The notes under the pieces are model-generated. The model saw only the letters and a list, made by a program, of their open reading frames with translations. It did no database searches and had not been told where the DNA came from. Below are positions 16,127 to 23,334 of a stretch of 47,329 nt of DNA, piece after piece. The DNA comes from Dehalococcoidia bacterium (lineage in GTDB: Bacteria; Chloroflexota; Dehalococcoidia; Lucifugimonadales; JAGWBF01), in contig JAGWBJ010000004.1 in NCBI GenBank assembly GCA_021295955.1, positions 127,189 to 174,517 of the forward strand, given 5' to 3'. A program made the position numbers and the translations under genes. Within the stretch, counting starts at the first letter, position 1, and each line of letters starts with the position of its first letter.

Positions 16127-17434
16127 TCAGGGCCGGGTTGGCGCCCTGTCGGTGGTTCCCGTGTGGAGTCCGATATCGCGGACCCGTCGGTTGGTGACAC
16201 CCACCAACATGGCCAGCGCCGCCACCGCCAACCCGCCGATGGCCACGGCGATGGGCGGGCTGATGTGGTGGGCGATCTGGCTGGCTTGCAGCCCTCCCAG
16301 GGGGATCATGCTCCAGGTGATGGTGTAGAAGCCCATGACGCGGCCGCGGAAGTCGTCGGGCACCAGCGTCTGCAGGGTGGTCATCACCATCATCAGGTGG
16401 ACCGATACGAACAGGTCCGCGGCGAAGAGGGTGACCATGGACAACCGGTAGTGTCCCGCGTCGGAGACCAGGGCGAACAGTACCAGGCACGCCCCGTGGG
16501 CGGCCGCGCCGCCCAGCAGCAGCCAGCCCTTGTGGGGGAACCGGCGGGCGTTGGCGGCAAGGACGATGCCCAACAGCGCACCCGTCCCGGCGGCGCCCAT
16601 CAGCAGGCCCAGCTTCTCCGGGCCCACGTCCAGGACGTCGTCGGCGAACACCGGCATCAGAAAGATGTAGGACATCCCGAACATGCCGTTGAAGAAGGCC
16701 ATGCCGATCAGGGTCAGGAACAGCGAGTGGCGCCGCAAGAAACCGAACCCCGCGGCCATCTCCCTCAGGACGCCGCCATGGGCCCGCCGGACCGTCGACA
16801 GCCGCAGGCTTCTGGCCACCAGGGCCATGGTGAAGAACCCGGCCGCGGTCACGAAGATCGCCACGTAGGTGTCCGTCCTGCCTATGATGATGCCGGCGGC
16901 CAGGGGGCCGAAGATGCGGGTGCCAGTCCAGACGGACGAGTTGAGGGCCACGGCGTTGTACAGCGCGTCCCTGGACACCAGCCGGGGGAAGATGCTCTGG
17001 CGGGTGGGGTTGTCGAAGGCCTGGACCGACCCGATGATGAACGCGGCGACCAGGACGTGCCACTGATGGATCTTGTCCAGGGCCACCAGCAGCCCCACGG
17101 CCAGGACCACCATTCCTGTGGAGGACTGGGTGGCGAACAGCAGGTGCTTGGGGTTCAGCTTGTCGGCGAAGACGCCGCCGAAGAGGGTCAGGAGGATGGC
17201 CGGTCCGGCCACGGCTGTGCTCATGTACCCCAGCGACCGGGTGTCTCCGGAGAGCTCTTGGGTGATGAGCCACCCCAGGGAGAAGAGCACCAGCATCTGG
17301 TACCCGGTGACGGCGACCAGCAGCCCCGCCCAGTAGTTGCGGAACTGGGGGTACGTCAGGGCCTCGGGCATTCGGAGGCGCCGCCTGAGAGGAGCGGCCG
17401 CCTCTGCCAGCCCCGGCGGTGGAGTCCAGAACAT
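16127..17434 (-). CDS. MFS transporter (EntS/MFS_3-like exporter)
   Basis: A 435-residue major facilitator with about 11-12 hydrophobic segments. The loop between helices 2 and 3 reads GGVFADKLNPKH, the family's G-x3-D-R/K-x-R-like motif, and NPTRQSIFPRLV matches the conserved NPARQAxxPxLV of the MFS_3 (enterobactin-exporter-like) group. The matching region in the second half is VPDDFRGRVMGFYTI. The substrate is not predictable; export of a small molecule or drug is typical. Its start is 3 nt after the stop of the 73-residue gene, so the two are probably co-transcribed. Confidence 0.85.
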   Translation of the reverse strand: MFWTPPPGLAEAAAPLRRRLRMPEALTYPQFRNYWAGLLVAVTGYQMLVLFSLGWLITQELSGDTRSLGYMSTAVAGPAILLTLFGGVFADKLNPKHLLFATQSSTGMVVLAVGLLVALDKIHQWHVLVAAFIIGSVQAFDNPTRQSIFPRLVSRDALYNAVALNSSVWTGTRIFGPLAAGIIIGRTDTYVAIFVTAAGFFTMALVARSLRLSTVRRAHGGVLREMAAGFGFLRRHSLFLTLIGMAFFNGMFGMSYIFLMPVFADDVLDVGPEKLGLLMGAAGTGALLGIVLAANARRFPHKGWLLLGGAAAHGACLVLFALVSDAGHYRLSMVTLFAADLFVSVHLMMVMTTLQTLVPDDFRGRVMGFYTITWSMIPLGGLQASQIAHHISPPIAVAIGGLAVAALAMLVGVTNRRVRDIGLHTGTTDRAPTRP

Positions 17435-17437
17435 CCG

Positions 17438-17659
17438 TTAGTCTTTCAAAGGTATCCTGCCCCAGACCAGCTCGTCGGGACTGGAAACCAGCTTCTGCTC
17501 CTGCGCCAGCTCGCGGATGCGGAGGAGGGTCGCGTTGACCTCCGGGGTGAGGTACGTCCAGTCCGGCTCCTCGGGGATCCAGTAGGGAGAGTTGATCCGG
17601 ACTACCGTGCCCTCCTTGGGGTTTACATAAATCCCGAACTCAGACCCCTGTGGCATCAT
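17438..17659 (-). CDS. Small conserved-looking protein of unknown function
   Basis: A 73-residue protein, mixed in composition, with no membrane segment and no cysteine. It contains VNPKEGTVVRINSPYWIPEE and a helical LLRIRELAQEQKL. AAGGAGACC lies 5' of the ATG pair (MMPQG), which supports translation. It ends 3 nt before the MFS gene starts. I do not recognise the family. The context suggests a function linked to the transporter, but nothing in the sequence shows it. Confidence 0.5.
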   Translation of the reverse strand: MMPQGSEFGIYVNPKEGTVVRINSPYWIPEEPDWTYLTPEVNATLLRIRELAQEQKLVSSPDELVWGRIPLKD

Positions 17660-17699
17660 CGGTCTCCTTCGCTGACGGCTGGGTGGGTATCAACCTCGT

Positions 17700-18356
17700 C
17701 TAACCCTTCGTCGCCGGCTCCGCCGTGGCGTAGTGCCCGCGGTACTCGGGCGGCAGCAGGGCCGCTACCCTGGACATGATCATCGTGGTCAGGTCATCCA
17801 GCACCGGTCGCGGCGTCCTGCCCTCGACCATCGGGAGGGAGAAGGGCTGCCCGATCCTCACGCTGACGCTGCACAGGGGCACGGGGAGCCGGGCGTAGCT
17901 GCCAATCTTCTCCGTCCCCGTCAGGGCCACGGGCAGCACGGGCGCCTGGGACTTGATCGCCAGGTAGGCCACCCCCCTCATTCCCTGGCGCATTCCCGGT
18001 GTCCTGCTCCTTGTGCCCTCGGGGAACAGCACCACCACGCCGTCGTTCTTGAGCAGGTCCAGGTTCCAGCGCAGCGCCTCCACGTCCACCCCCTCCCTGT
18101 TCATCGGGTGGACTCCGATGGCCCTCATCAGGGTCCCCACCGGCGGGATGGCGAACAGGTCGCGCTTTCCCATGAAGTGCAGTCGCCTTGGGATGCTGGC
18201 GGCCAGGAAGGGTGGGTCCGCGTTGCTCAGGTGGTTGGACACGACGATCAGGGGCCCCCGGGGCGGCACCGCGTCCTTGCCCTCCACCCTCCAGTCGGCA
18301 AAGGCGGTGAAGCACAGACGGGCCAACGCCGCCCCCGCCTCGTAGGTTACGCCCAT
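17700..18356 (-). CDS. plsC: 1-acyl-sn-glycerol-3-phosphate acyltransferase
   Basis: It acylates lysophosphatidic acid to phosphatidic acid at the membrane. The 218-residue protein carries the acyltransferase motif I NHLSNADPPF (41-50, His42 and Asp47 as the H-x4-D pair) and motif III FPEGTRSR (111-118), with RRLHFMGKRDLF between them as motif II. The start is ATG 18356, which overlaps the 3' end of cmk by 10 nt and gives translational coupling; the same frame extends far upstream only as an unused reading of cmk. The cmk-plsC order is common in bacteria. Confidence 0.92.
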   Translation of the reverse strand: MGVTYEAGAALARLCFTAFADWRVEGKDAVPPRGPLIVVSNHLSNADPPFLAASIPRRLHFMGKRDLFAIPPVGTLMRAIGVHPMNREGVDVEALRWNLDLLKNDGVVVLFPEGTRSRTPGMRQGMRGVAYLAIKSQAPVLPVALTGTEKIGSYARLPVPLCSVSVRIGQPFSLPMVEGRTPRPVLDDLTTMIMSRVAALLPPEYRGHYATAEPATKG

Positions 18357-19021
18357 TGCCCTGCCTCGACGATCCGCACCACCTCGTCGACTACGCCGTC
18401 CACCGTCAGTCCGTAGGTCTGGAGCACTATGGCGTTCGAGGCCGGCATCAGGGGCGAGTCGACGCGCCCGGAGTCCAGGGCGTCCCGCCGCTCCAAGTCC
18501 CGCAGCACGCTCTCGTAGCCGGGACCCGCCTCCGACCCGTGGACCTCCAGGTGACGCCTCCTGGCCCGCTCCTCCGCCGAGGCTTCCAGGTACAGCTTCA
18601 CGTCGGCGTCGGGCAGGACGACGGTGCCTATGTCCCGGCCCACGACCACGATGGCGCCTTCCCGGGCGATGTCCCGCTGTAGCCGGACCAGGGCCGAACG
18701 GACGCGGGAGATGCGTGCCACCAGGGAGACGGCCCGGTCCACCGGGGCCTCCCTGAGCTGCGCCCCCAACTGCACTCCGTCCACGATGACTCCCATGTCT
18801 TCCGAATCGCTCACCGACATGGACGCCCCCTCGGCAAGGCGGCTGGTCGATTCCTCGTCCCCGGGGTCGACCCCGCGTTCCAGGGCAAGCCATGCCACGG
18901 CGCGGTACATGAGACCTGTGTCCAGAAAGCGGTAGTCCAGGCGGCGGGAGACCCCCCTTCCCACCGAGGTCTTCCCCGACGCGACCGGACCGTCGATGGC
19001 TATCTTCCGTCGCGTGGACAC
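18347..19021 (-). CDS. cmk: Cytidylate kinase
   Basis: Cmk phosphorylates CMP and dCMP. The 224-residue protein has the P-loop GPVASGKTS (11-19) close to the N-terminus, then RFLDTGLMYRAVAWLAL, the conserved YRA CMP-binding segment, and VVGRDIGTVVLPDADVKLYL, in which GRDIGTVV is the family hallmark. RARRRHLE forms the lid. The start is taken as GTG 19021, which puts the P-loop at the usual position; a longer frame to 19144 crosses the divergent promoter and is unlikely. No clear ribosome-binding site precedes it. Confidence 0.92.
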   Translation of the reverse strand: MSTRRKIAIDGPVASGKTSVGRGVSRRLDYRFLDTGLMYRAVAWLALERGVDPGDEESTSRLAEGASMSVSDSEDMGVIVDGVQLGAQLREAPVDRAVSLVARISRVRSALVRLQRDIAREGAIVVVGRDIGTVVLPDADVKLYLEASAEERARRRHLEVHGSEAGPGYESVLRDLERRDALDSGRVDSPLMPASNAIVLQTYGLTVDGVVDEVVRIVEAGQWA

Positions 19022-19104
19022 GTGTATGAGGGCCCGGCTGGACAGGCCCCGCGTTCCGACGCCGAGCCGAGTCGATGCTGTCAAGAAGTATAGCCTACGC
19101 GGGG

Positions 19105-19110
19105 TATACT
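19105..19110 (+). promoter_or_regulatory. -10 box just upstream of the PAP2 phosphatase start
   Basis: TATACT ends 9 nt before ATG 19120. The expected transcription start is near 19117, which would leave a leader of only 2-4 nt. No -35 of note and no Shine-Dalgarno sequence were seen. Confidence 0.5.
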
Positions 19111-19119
19111 GTATAGGCA

Positions 19120-19833
19120 ATGAGCTTTCGGAACGCGCCGTCACGCTGGGTCGCCGTCTCGGCGGCGCTGGCCGTGTTCGGGGCCGTGGCCTATCTGGCC
19201 GCCAGGTTCGATACCTTCATCGGCGACCGGGAGGGCTTGACCAGGTTCCAGGCCGTGGACAGCGGCTGGCTGGAGGGCGCCGCCAGGGGAGTCACGACCC
19301 TCGGCGATCCCCTGGTGGCCGCTCTGTCCGTCCTCGGGCTGACCGCCCTCCTCCTGGCGTTGAGGAGGAGGCTCGACGCCCCGGTAGCCCTGCTGCTCTT
19401 CATCCCGGAAGGGCTTCAGCTGGCGGTGAAGGAGCTCGTGGCGAGACCGCGCCCGGAGCTCTCCCTGTTGGACCACCCTTCCACCACCCCCTCCTTCCCC
19501 AGCGGCCACGCTACCCACGCCGTCCTGTTCTTCGGCTGCGTTGCGGTGCTGGTCGCGGGGCTGATCCGCCCCGTTTGGCTGGCCCGGTTGGTGCAGGTGC
19601 TGCTCTGGCTGACGGTGTTGGCGGTGGGCGCCTCCCGGGTGTACCTGGGCGTCCACTGGCCCAGCGACGTGCTTGGCGCATATCTGTTTGGCGGAACCTG
19701 TCTGGCGGTCCTGCTCGGCCTGCGCAAAAGTGGGGCAACCATGCGCCTGAATCGGTTCTTTCCGCCCTTCTCCCGGTGCTACAGTGGCCCCGAATCAGAG
19801 GTGCGGGAGCCACGGGAGCGGGAGGCGGAATGA
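19120..19833 (+). CDS. PAP2 superfamily membrane phosphatase
   Basis: A 237-residue membrane protein with five to six hydrophobic segments. The three acid-phosphatase signatures are in order: KELVARPRP (104-112, K-x6-RP), PSGH (127-130) and SRVYLGVHWPSD (172-183, SR-x5-H-x3-D). These supply the phosphate-binding Arg residues and the catalytic His. It probably dephosphorylates a lipid phosphate such as undecaprenyl pyrophosphate or phosphatidic acid; plsC lies divergently next door. The C-terminal 30 residues are charged and variable. Its TGA overlaps the ATG of cvpA (ATGA). Confidence 0.88.
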   Translation: MSFRNAPSRWVAVSAALAVFGAVAYLAARFDTFIGDREGLTRFQAVDSGWLEGAARGVTTLGDPLVAALSVLGLTALLLALRRRLDAPVALLLFIPEGLQLAVKELVARPRPELSLLDHPSTTPSFPSGHATHAVLFFGCVAVLVAGLIRPVWLARLVQVLLWLTVLAVGASRVYLGVHWPSDVLGAYLFGGTCLAVLLGLRKSGATMRLNRFFPPFSRCYSGPESEVREPREREAE

Positions 19834-20318
19834 ACTGGTTGGACGCGCTCATCCTGGCGGCGGCCGGATTCGCCGCCATGGTGGGCCTGGGCATCGGCGG
19901 CATCCACGTGGCGGTGACCGGTCTGGCCGTACTCGTGGGCACCTCCCTGGCGGGACACCATCACGACCTGGTGGAGCCCCTCGTCTCCCGGTTCACCGAC
20001 GCGGAGGACCAGGCGCAGATCATCTCCTTCGCCGTCATCATGGTTGTGGTGATACTGGCCTCGGTGGCGGTGGGCGTGGCCGTTCGCGCCCTCCTGAAAG
20101 GGCTGAAGCTGGGGTGGGTCGACCGGCTGCTGGGGTCGCTCCTGGCGGTGGTGAGCACCCTGGCCGTGGGCTCCGCACTGCTGTCCGTCGTCCAGACCTA
20201 TCCCGTGGGCGGGGCCGACGGGGTCATAGACGACTCAGTGCTGGGGACCATCCTGGCGGACAACTTCGACACCGTTCTCCGGGCCATCAGGTTCATCCCC
20301 AAAGACCTGGGAGTATGA
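19830..20318 (+). CDS. CvpA family membrane protein
   Basis: A 162-residue protein with four hydrophobic segments, starting MNWLDALILAAAGFAAMVG, which is the typical CvpA opening (xWxDxxIL). The middle has FAVIMVVVILASVAVGVAVR followed by GWVDRLLGSLLAVV, matching the CvpA pattern of a helix followed by LDRxLGxxxG. CvpA was first described as needed for colicin V production and is linked more widely to envelope homeostasis. The start is ATG 19830 with GGGAGGCGG upstream, overlapping the PAP2 stop by 4 nt, so the two are translated as a pair. Confidence 0.82.
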   Translation: MNWLDALILAAAGFAAMVGLGIGGIHVAVTGLAVLVGTSLAGHHHDLVEPLVSRFTDAEDQAQIISFAVIMVVVILASVAVGVAVRALLKGLKLGWVDRLLGSLLAVVSTLAVGSALLSVVQTYPVGGADGVIDDSVLGTILADNFDTVLRAIRFIPKDLGV

Positions 20319-20393
20319 GCCCCTGGACGGGCAGCCCCTCGCCAGCGTACCCGCGTAAACGTTCCCCACTGGAGGAAATCGCCGCCGACGTAT

Positions 20394-20399
20394 TATAAT
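20394..20399 (+). promoter_or_regulatory. Perfect -10 box placed for a leaderless HNH transcript
   Basis: TATAAT (20394-20399) ends 5 nt before ATG 20405. A start 6-7 nt downstream of the box falls on the A of that ATG. The nearest purine-rich Shine-Dalgarno-like site, GGAGG at 20371-20375, is about 30 nt from the start and upstream of the promoter. No strong -35 is seen. Confidence 0.6.
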
Positions 20400-20404
20400 T
20401 GCCT

Positions 20405-20917
20405 ATGCTAACCTCTCCGGTCCTCGTGCTCAACCTGAACCATGAGCCGATAAACGTCTGTCAGGTGAGACGGGCCGTGGTGCTGCTGGGCAAGGGAAAG
20501 GCGGAGCTTCTGGAGAACGGGCGCGGCGAGATCTCCACTCCCAGTGCGAAGATAGCCGTGCCCTCGGTGATCCGGCTGGTCAACCTGGTGCGGCGTCCTT
20601 TCGTGCAGCGGAAGCTGTCCAAGAAAGAGATATTCATGAGGGACCGCCACACCTGCCAGTACTGCGGCCTGCAGACCAAGGAGCTGACCCTCGACCACGT
20701 CAAGCCCCGGCGCCAGTACGGTGACCATACCTGGGAGAACGTGGTCAGCGCCTGTATACCGTGCAACCGCGTCAAGGCCGGGCGCACCCCCACGGAGGCG
20801 GGAATGGCCCTGCTGCGCCGGCCCAAGGCCCCCTATCCCAACCCCTACTACGTGCTCTACAACAGGACGATCCTAGATGAATGGCGCAAGTTCATCCCCT
20901 GGGTGGACGTGGGCTAG
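20405..20917 (+). CDS. HNH endonuclease
   Basis: A 170-residue protein. The N-terminal 70 residues (LVLNLNHEPINVCQVRRAVV) are a conserved lead seen before this kind of HNH domain. The nuclease part has zinc pairs Cys84/Cys87 (CQYC) and Cys117/Cys120 (CIPC), LTLDHVKPR with the HNH His98, Asn112 in WENVV, and NRVKAGRTP. The start is ATG 20405, fitting the TATAAT just upstream; TTG 20399 lies in frame but inside the -10 box. Its role is unknown; such genes are widespread and not clearly tied to defence. It ends in a palindromic CTAG shared with the convergent holB stop. Confidence 0.88.
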   Translation: MLTSPVLVLNLNHEPINVCQVRRAVVLLGKGKAELLENGRGEISTPSAKIAVPSVIRLVNLVRRPFVQRKLSKKEIFMRDRHTCQYCGLQTKELTLDHVKPRRQYGDHTWENVVSACIPCNRVKAGRTPTEAGMALLRRPKAPYPNPYYVLYNRTILDEWRKFIPWVDVG

Positions 20918-21930
20918 GACCCCCCGGATTGGCTAGGTAGGCCCAGCATCAGCACCTCCAGGGCCAGCCTGGGGTTGGCGTTGTCCTCCAGGGCATCCAG
21001 CTTGTCCAGAAGCGACCTGATGACCTCGGTGACCTGCCGGCTGTTGAGCTGGGAGGCCTGGGCCTCCAGGCTCTCCATCCACTCTTCGTGGTAGACGAAC
21101 TCACGCGCTCCCGCTGTGACCAGCAGCAGGTCCCTCCACCACCTCAGCCACGTGTTCAGCGATTCCCTGGCGCGGGCGCGGTTGCCAAAGTGCTGGGTGG
21201 CGATCTCGGCGGCGTAGGCGAAACGGGCGTCCAGCTCTCCCGTGGAGAGGCCCGCGACACGCTCCACATCCTTCCGGTGCTCCTCCTCCAGGGCGGGCTC
21301 CTCCAGCGCCGATATGGCCCACCCCAGGCGTCCCATGGAGAGGCGGGCCAGCCGGTCCGCTTGTGACTGCTCCGTGGAGCGGTGCTCGACCAGGAAGCGG
21401 GCCACCAGGGGCACGGCCATGGGACGGAGCTCCAGACGGCGGCACCGGGAGCGCACCGTCGCCAGCAGGGCGCTCTCCTCGGAGGTCAGTAGCACGATGA
21501 CGACCTGCTGAGGCGGCTCTTCCAGTGTCTTCAGGAGGGCGTTGGCAGCCTGCTCGCTCATGTGCTCCGCCCCATCCACGATGAAGACCCTGTGGGACCC
21601 TTCGTACGGCTTCAGGTTGGCCTGGTGCTGGACCTCGCGGATTTCGTCGATGCCGATCTCCGTCCTGGAGGCCCCTTCGGGCCGGGACTCCAGGCTGAGG
21701 ACGCGGACGTCGGCGTGCTGCCCTGCGGATATCCTCTGGCACTGGGTACACGTCCCGCAGGGCATCTCCTCGCGGGACCGGCAGTTCAGGGCCCGGGCCA
21801 GGTCCAGCGCCAGAGTGGCCTTTCCGACCTGCGACGGTCCGGCGATCAGGTACGCGTGGGCGTACCTCCCTTCCCGGACGCTCCGATCCAGCCGTTGGAT
21901 GAGGGCTCCATGGCCCTGCAGCTTCCACAT
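20914..21930 (-). CDS. holB: DNA polymerase III subunit delta'
   Basis: Delta' is the stator of the clamp loader. The 338-residue protein has GPSQVGKATLAL (31-42) in place of a strict P-loop, a zinc module with Cys58, Cys61 and Cys64 after Cys50, VFIVDGAEHMSEQAANALLK (115-134) as the Walker B/helix region, and a degenerate SRC (RSRCRRLEL). It resembles DnaX, but it is shorter, lacks the C-terminal tau domain and is separate from dnaX in this window. The ATG lies 45 nt beyond the lysA stop. Convergent with the HNH gene, with a 4-bp overlap of stops. Confidence 0.9.
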   Translation of the reverse strand: MWKLQGHGALIQRLDRSVREGRYAHAYLIAGPSQVGKATLALDLARALNCRSREEMPCGTCTQCQRISAGQHADVRVLSLESRPEGASRTEIGIDEIREVQHQANLKPYEGSHRVFIVDGAEHMSEQAANALLKTLEEPPQQVVIVLLTSEESALLATVRSRCRRLELRPMAVPLVARFLVEHRSTEQSQADRLARLSMGRLGWAISALEEPALEEEHRKDVERVAGLSTGELDARFAYAAEIATQHFGNRARARESLNTWLRWWRDLLLVTAGAREFVYHEEWMESLEAQASQLNSRQVTEVIRSLLDKLDALEDNANPRLALEVLMLGLPSQSGGS

Positions 21931-21975
21931 TGCGCGCTCCGCGACGGAGGTGGACGCCGGGCATACCGCCGGCGG

Positions 21976-23298
21976 CTACACCAGGTCGCAGCTTATGATG
22001 TCCCTGTAGCTCTCCCGGCGCCGGATCAAGCGGGCCTCGCCGTCGTTCACCAGGACGATGGGCGGCCGGGGGTTCAGATTGTAGACCGACGCCATGGGCA
22101 GGCAGTAGGCCCCCGAGGCCGGCAGGGCCACCAGGTCGCCGGACTCCAGGGGGGGCAGGACCGCGTCCCGCACGAGGACGTCCCCCGACTCACAGTACTT
22201 CCCCGCGATGGTGACCCTCTCCGACGGCTCGGCGGTCATCTTGTTCGCGGCCACGGTCTCGTAGGCGGCCTCGTAAAGGGCCGGCCGGATGTTGTCGCCC
22301 ATTCCGCCGTCCACCGATACGTACTTGCGCACGCCGGGGATGTCCTTGATGGCGCCCACGCGGTACACGGCCACGCCGGCGGGCCCGACGATGGCCCGCC
22401 CGGGCTCCACCACCAGCCGCGGCGCCTCCATCCCCAGGTCGCGGCACGTCTCCTGGGTGGTGGAGACGATGGCCTCGGCGTACTCCGCCACGGATGGGGC
22501 GTTCTGCTCCCTGGTGTAGTTGATGGCGAACCCGCCTCCGGGGCTGAACTCCCGCAGCACCAGCCCCTCCTCCCGGAACCGGGCGGCGAGCTCCAGCACC
22601 AGCTTCGTGGCGACGCGGTACGGCTCCACCTCGAACAGGGGGGACCCCAGGTGGAAGTGCAGGCCGACCAGGTTCAGGTTGCGGCTCCCAAGCGCCCCTC
22701 GTATCGCCTCCTCGGCGTCGCCGGTCTGCACGGAGAACCCGAACTTGCTGTCCAGCACGCCGGTGGTAGTGTACACGTGGGTATGGGGGTCCACCCCCGG
22801 GGAGACGCGGACCATGACGTCCTGGACCCTTTTCGCCTCGCCTGCCAGGCGGTCCAGCATGTCCAGCTCGTGGAAGTTGTCGACGACTATCCGGCCGATG
22901 CCGTACTCCAGGGCCTCCCGCAGCTCCTGGTCCGTCTTGTTGTTGCCGTGGAAGTAGACGTTGTCCGGCGGGTAGCCCACGGCCGCGGCTATGGCAAGCT
23001 CGCCGCCCGAGACCACGTCGAGCCCCAGGCCCTCCTCCATCATGATCCGGGCCAGGGCCGGGTTTATGTAGGCCTTGCTGGCGTAGACCACCGTGGTGTC
23101 GGCGTGACGCCCTCGGAACTCCCGGACGAACTCCCGGCAGCGGCCCCTCAGGGTCTCCTCGTCGAAGACGTACAGGGGTGTGCCGAAGCGCCCTTCGCCG
23201 GCCAGGTCCACCACGTCGCAGCCCCCGATCACCAGGTGTCCCTGGGGGTTGACCTCGGCCGTGTCCGGTAGCACCCTCTTGACCGTAGCCAGCATCAC
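21976..23298 (-). CDS. lysA: Diaminopimelate decarboxylase
   Basis: LysA decarboxylates meso-diaminopimelate to lysine with PLP. The 440-residue fold III enzyme shows Lys75 in VYASKAYINP for the Schiff base, HFHLGS, the phosphate-binding SPGGGFAINY, EPGRAIVG, and KYCESGDVL, whose Cys belongs to the partner active site. The CESGD motif separates it from arginine and ornithine decarboxylases. The start is ATG 23298 or the second Met. It is followed by holB, with no other lysine gene nearby. Confidence 0.95.
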   Translation of the reverse strand: MMLATVKRVLPDTAEVNPQGHLVIGGCDVVDLAGEGRFGTPLYVFDEETLRGRCREFVREFRGRHADTTVVYASKAYINPALARIMMEEGLGLDVVSGGELAIAAAVGYPPDNVYFHGNNKTDQELREALEYGIGRIVVDNFHELDMLDRLAGEAKRVQDVMVRVSPGVDPHTHVYTTTGVLDSKFGFSVQTGDAEEAIRGALGSRNLNLVGLHFHLGSPLFEVEPYRVATKLVLELAARFREEGLVLREFSPGGGFAINYTREQNAPSVAEYAEAIVSTTQETCRDLGMEAPRLVVEPGRAIVGPAGVAVYRVGAIKDIPGVRKYVSVDGGMGDNIRPALYEAAYETVAANKMTAEPSERVTIAGKYCESGDVLVRDAVLPPLESGDLVALPASGAYCLPMASVYNLNPRPPIVLVNDGEARLIRRRESYRDIISCDLV

Positions 23299-23334
23299 GT
23301 ATCCTCCGGTTGTTGGTCTTCTTGGCCCATTTAC

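Noticed and set aside
20405..20917. HNH gene as part of a restriction or defence island
   Set aside because: Neighbours are holB, cvpA and a PAP2 phosphatase, with no methylase, helicase or toxin. The family is widespread in core regions.
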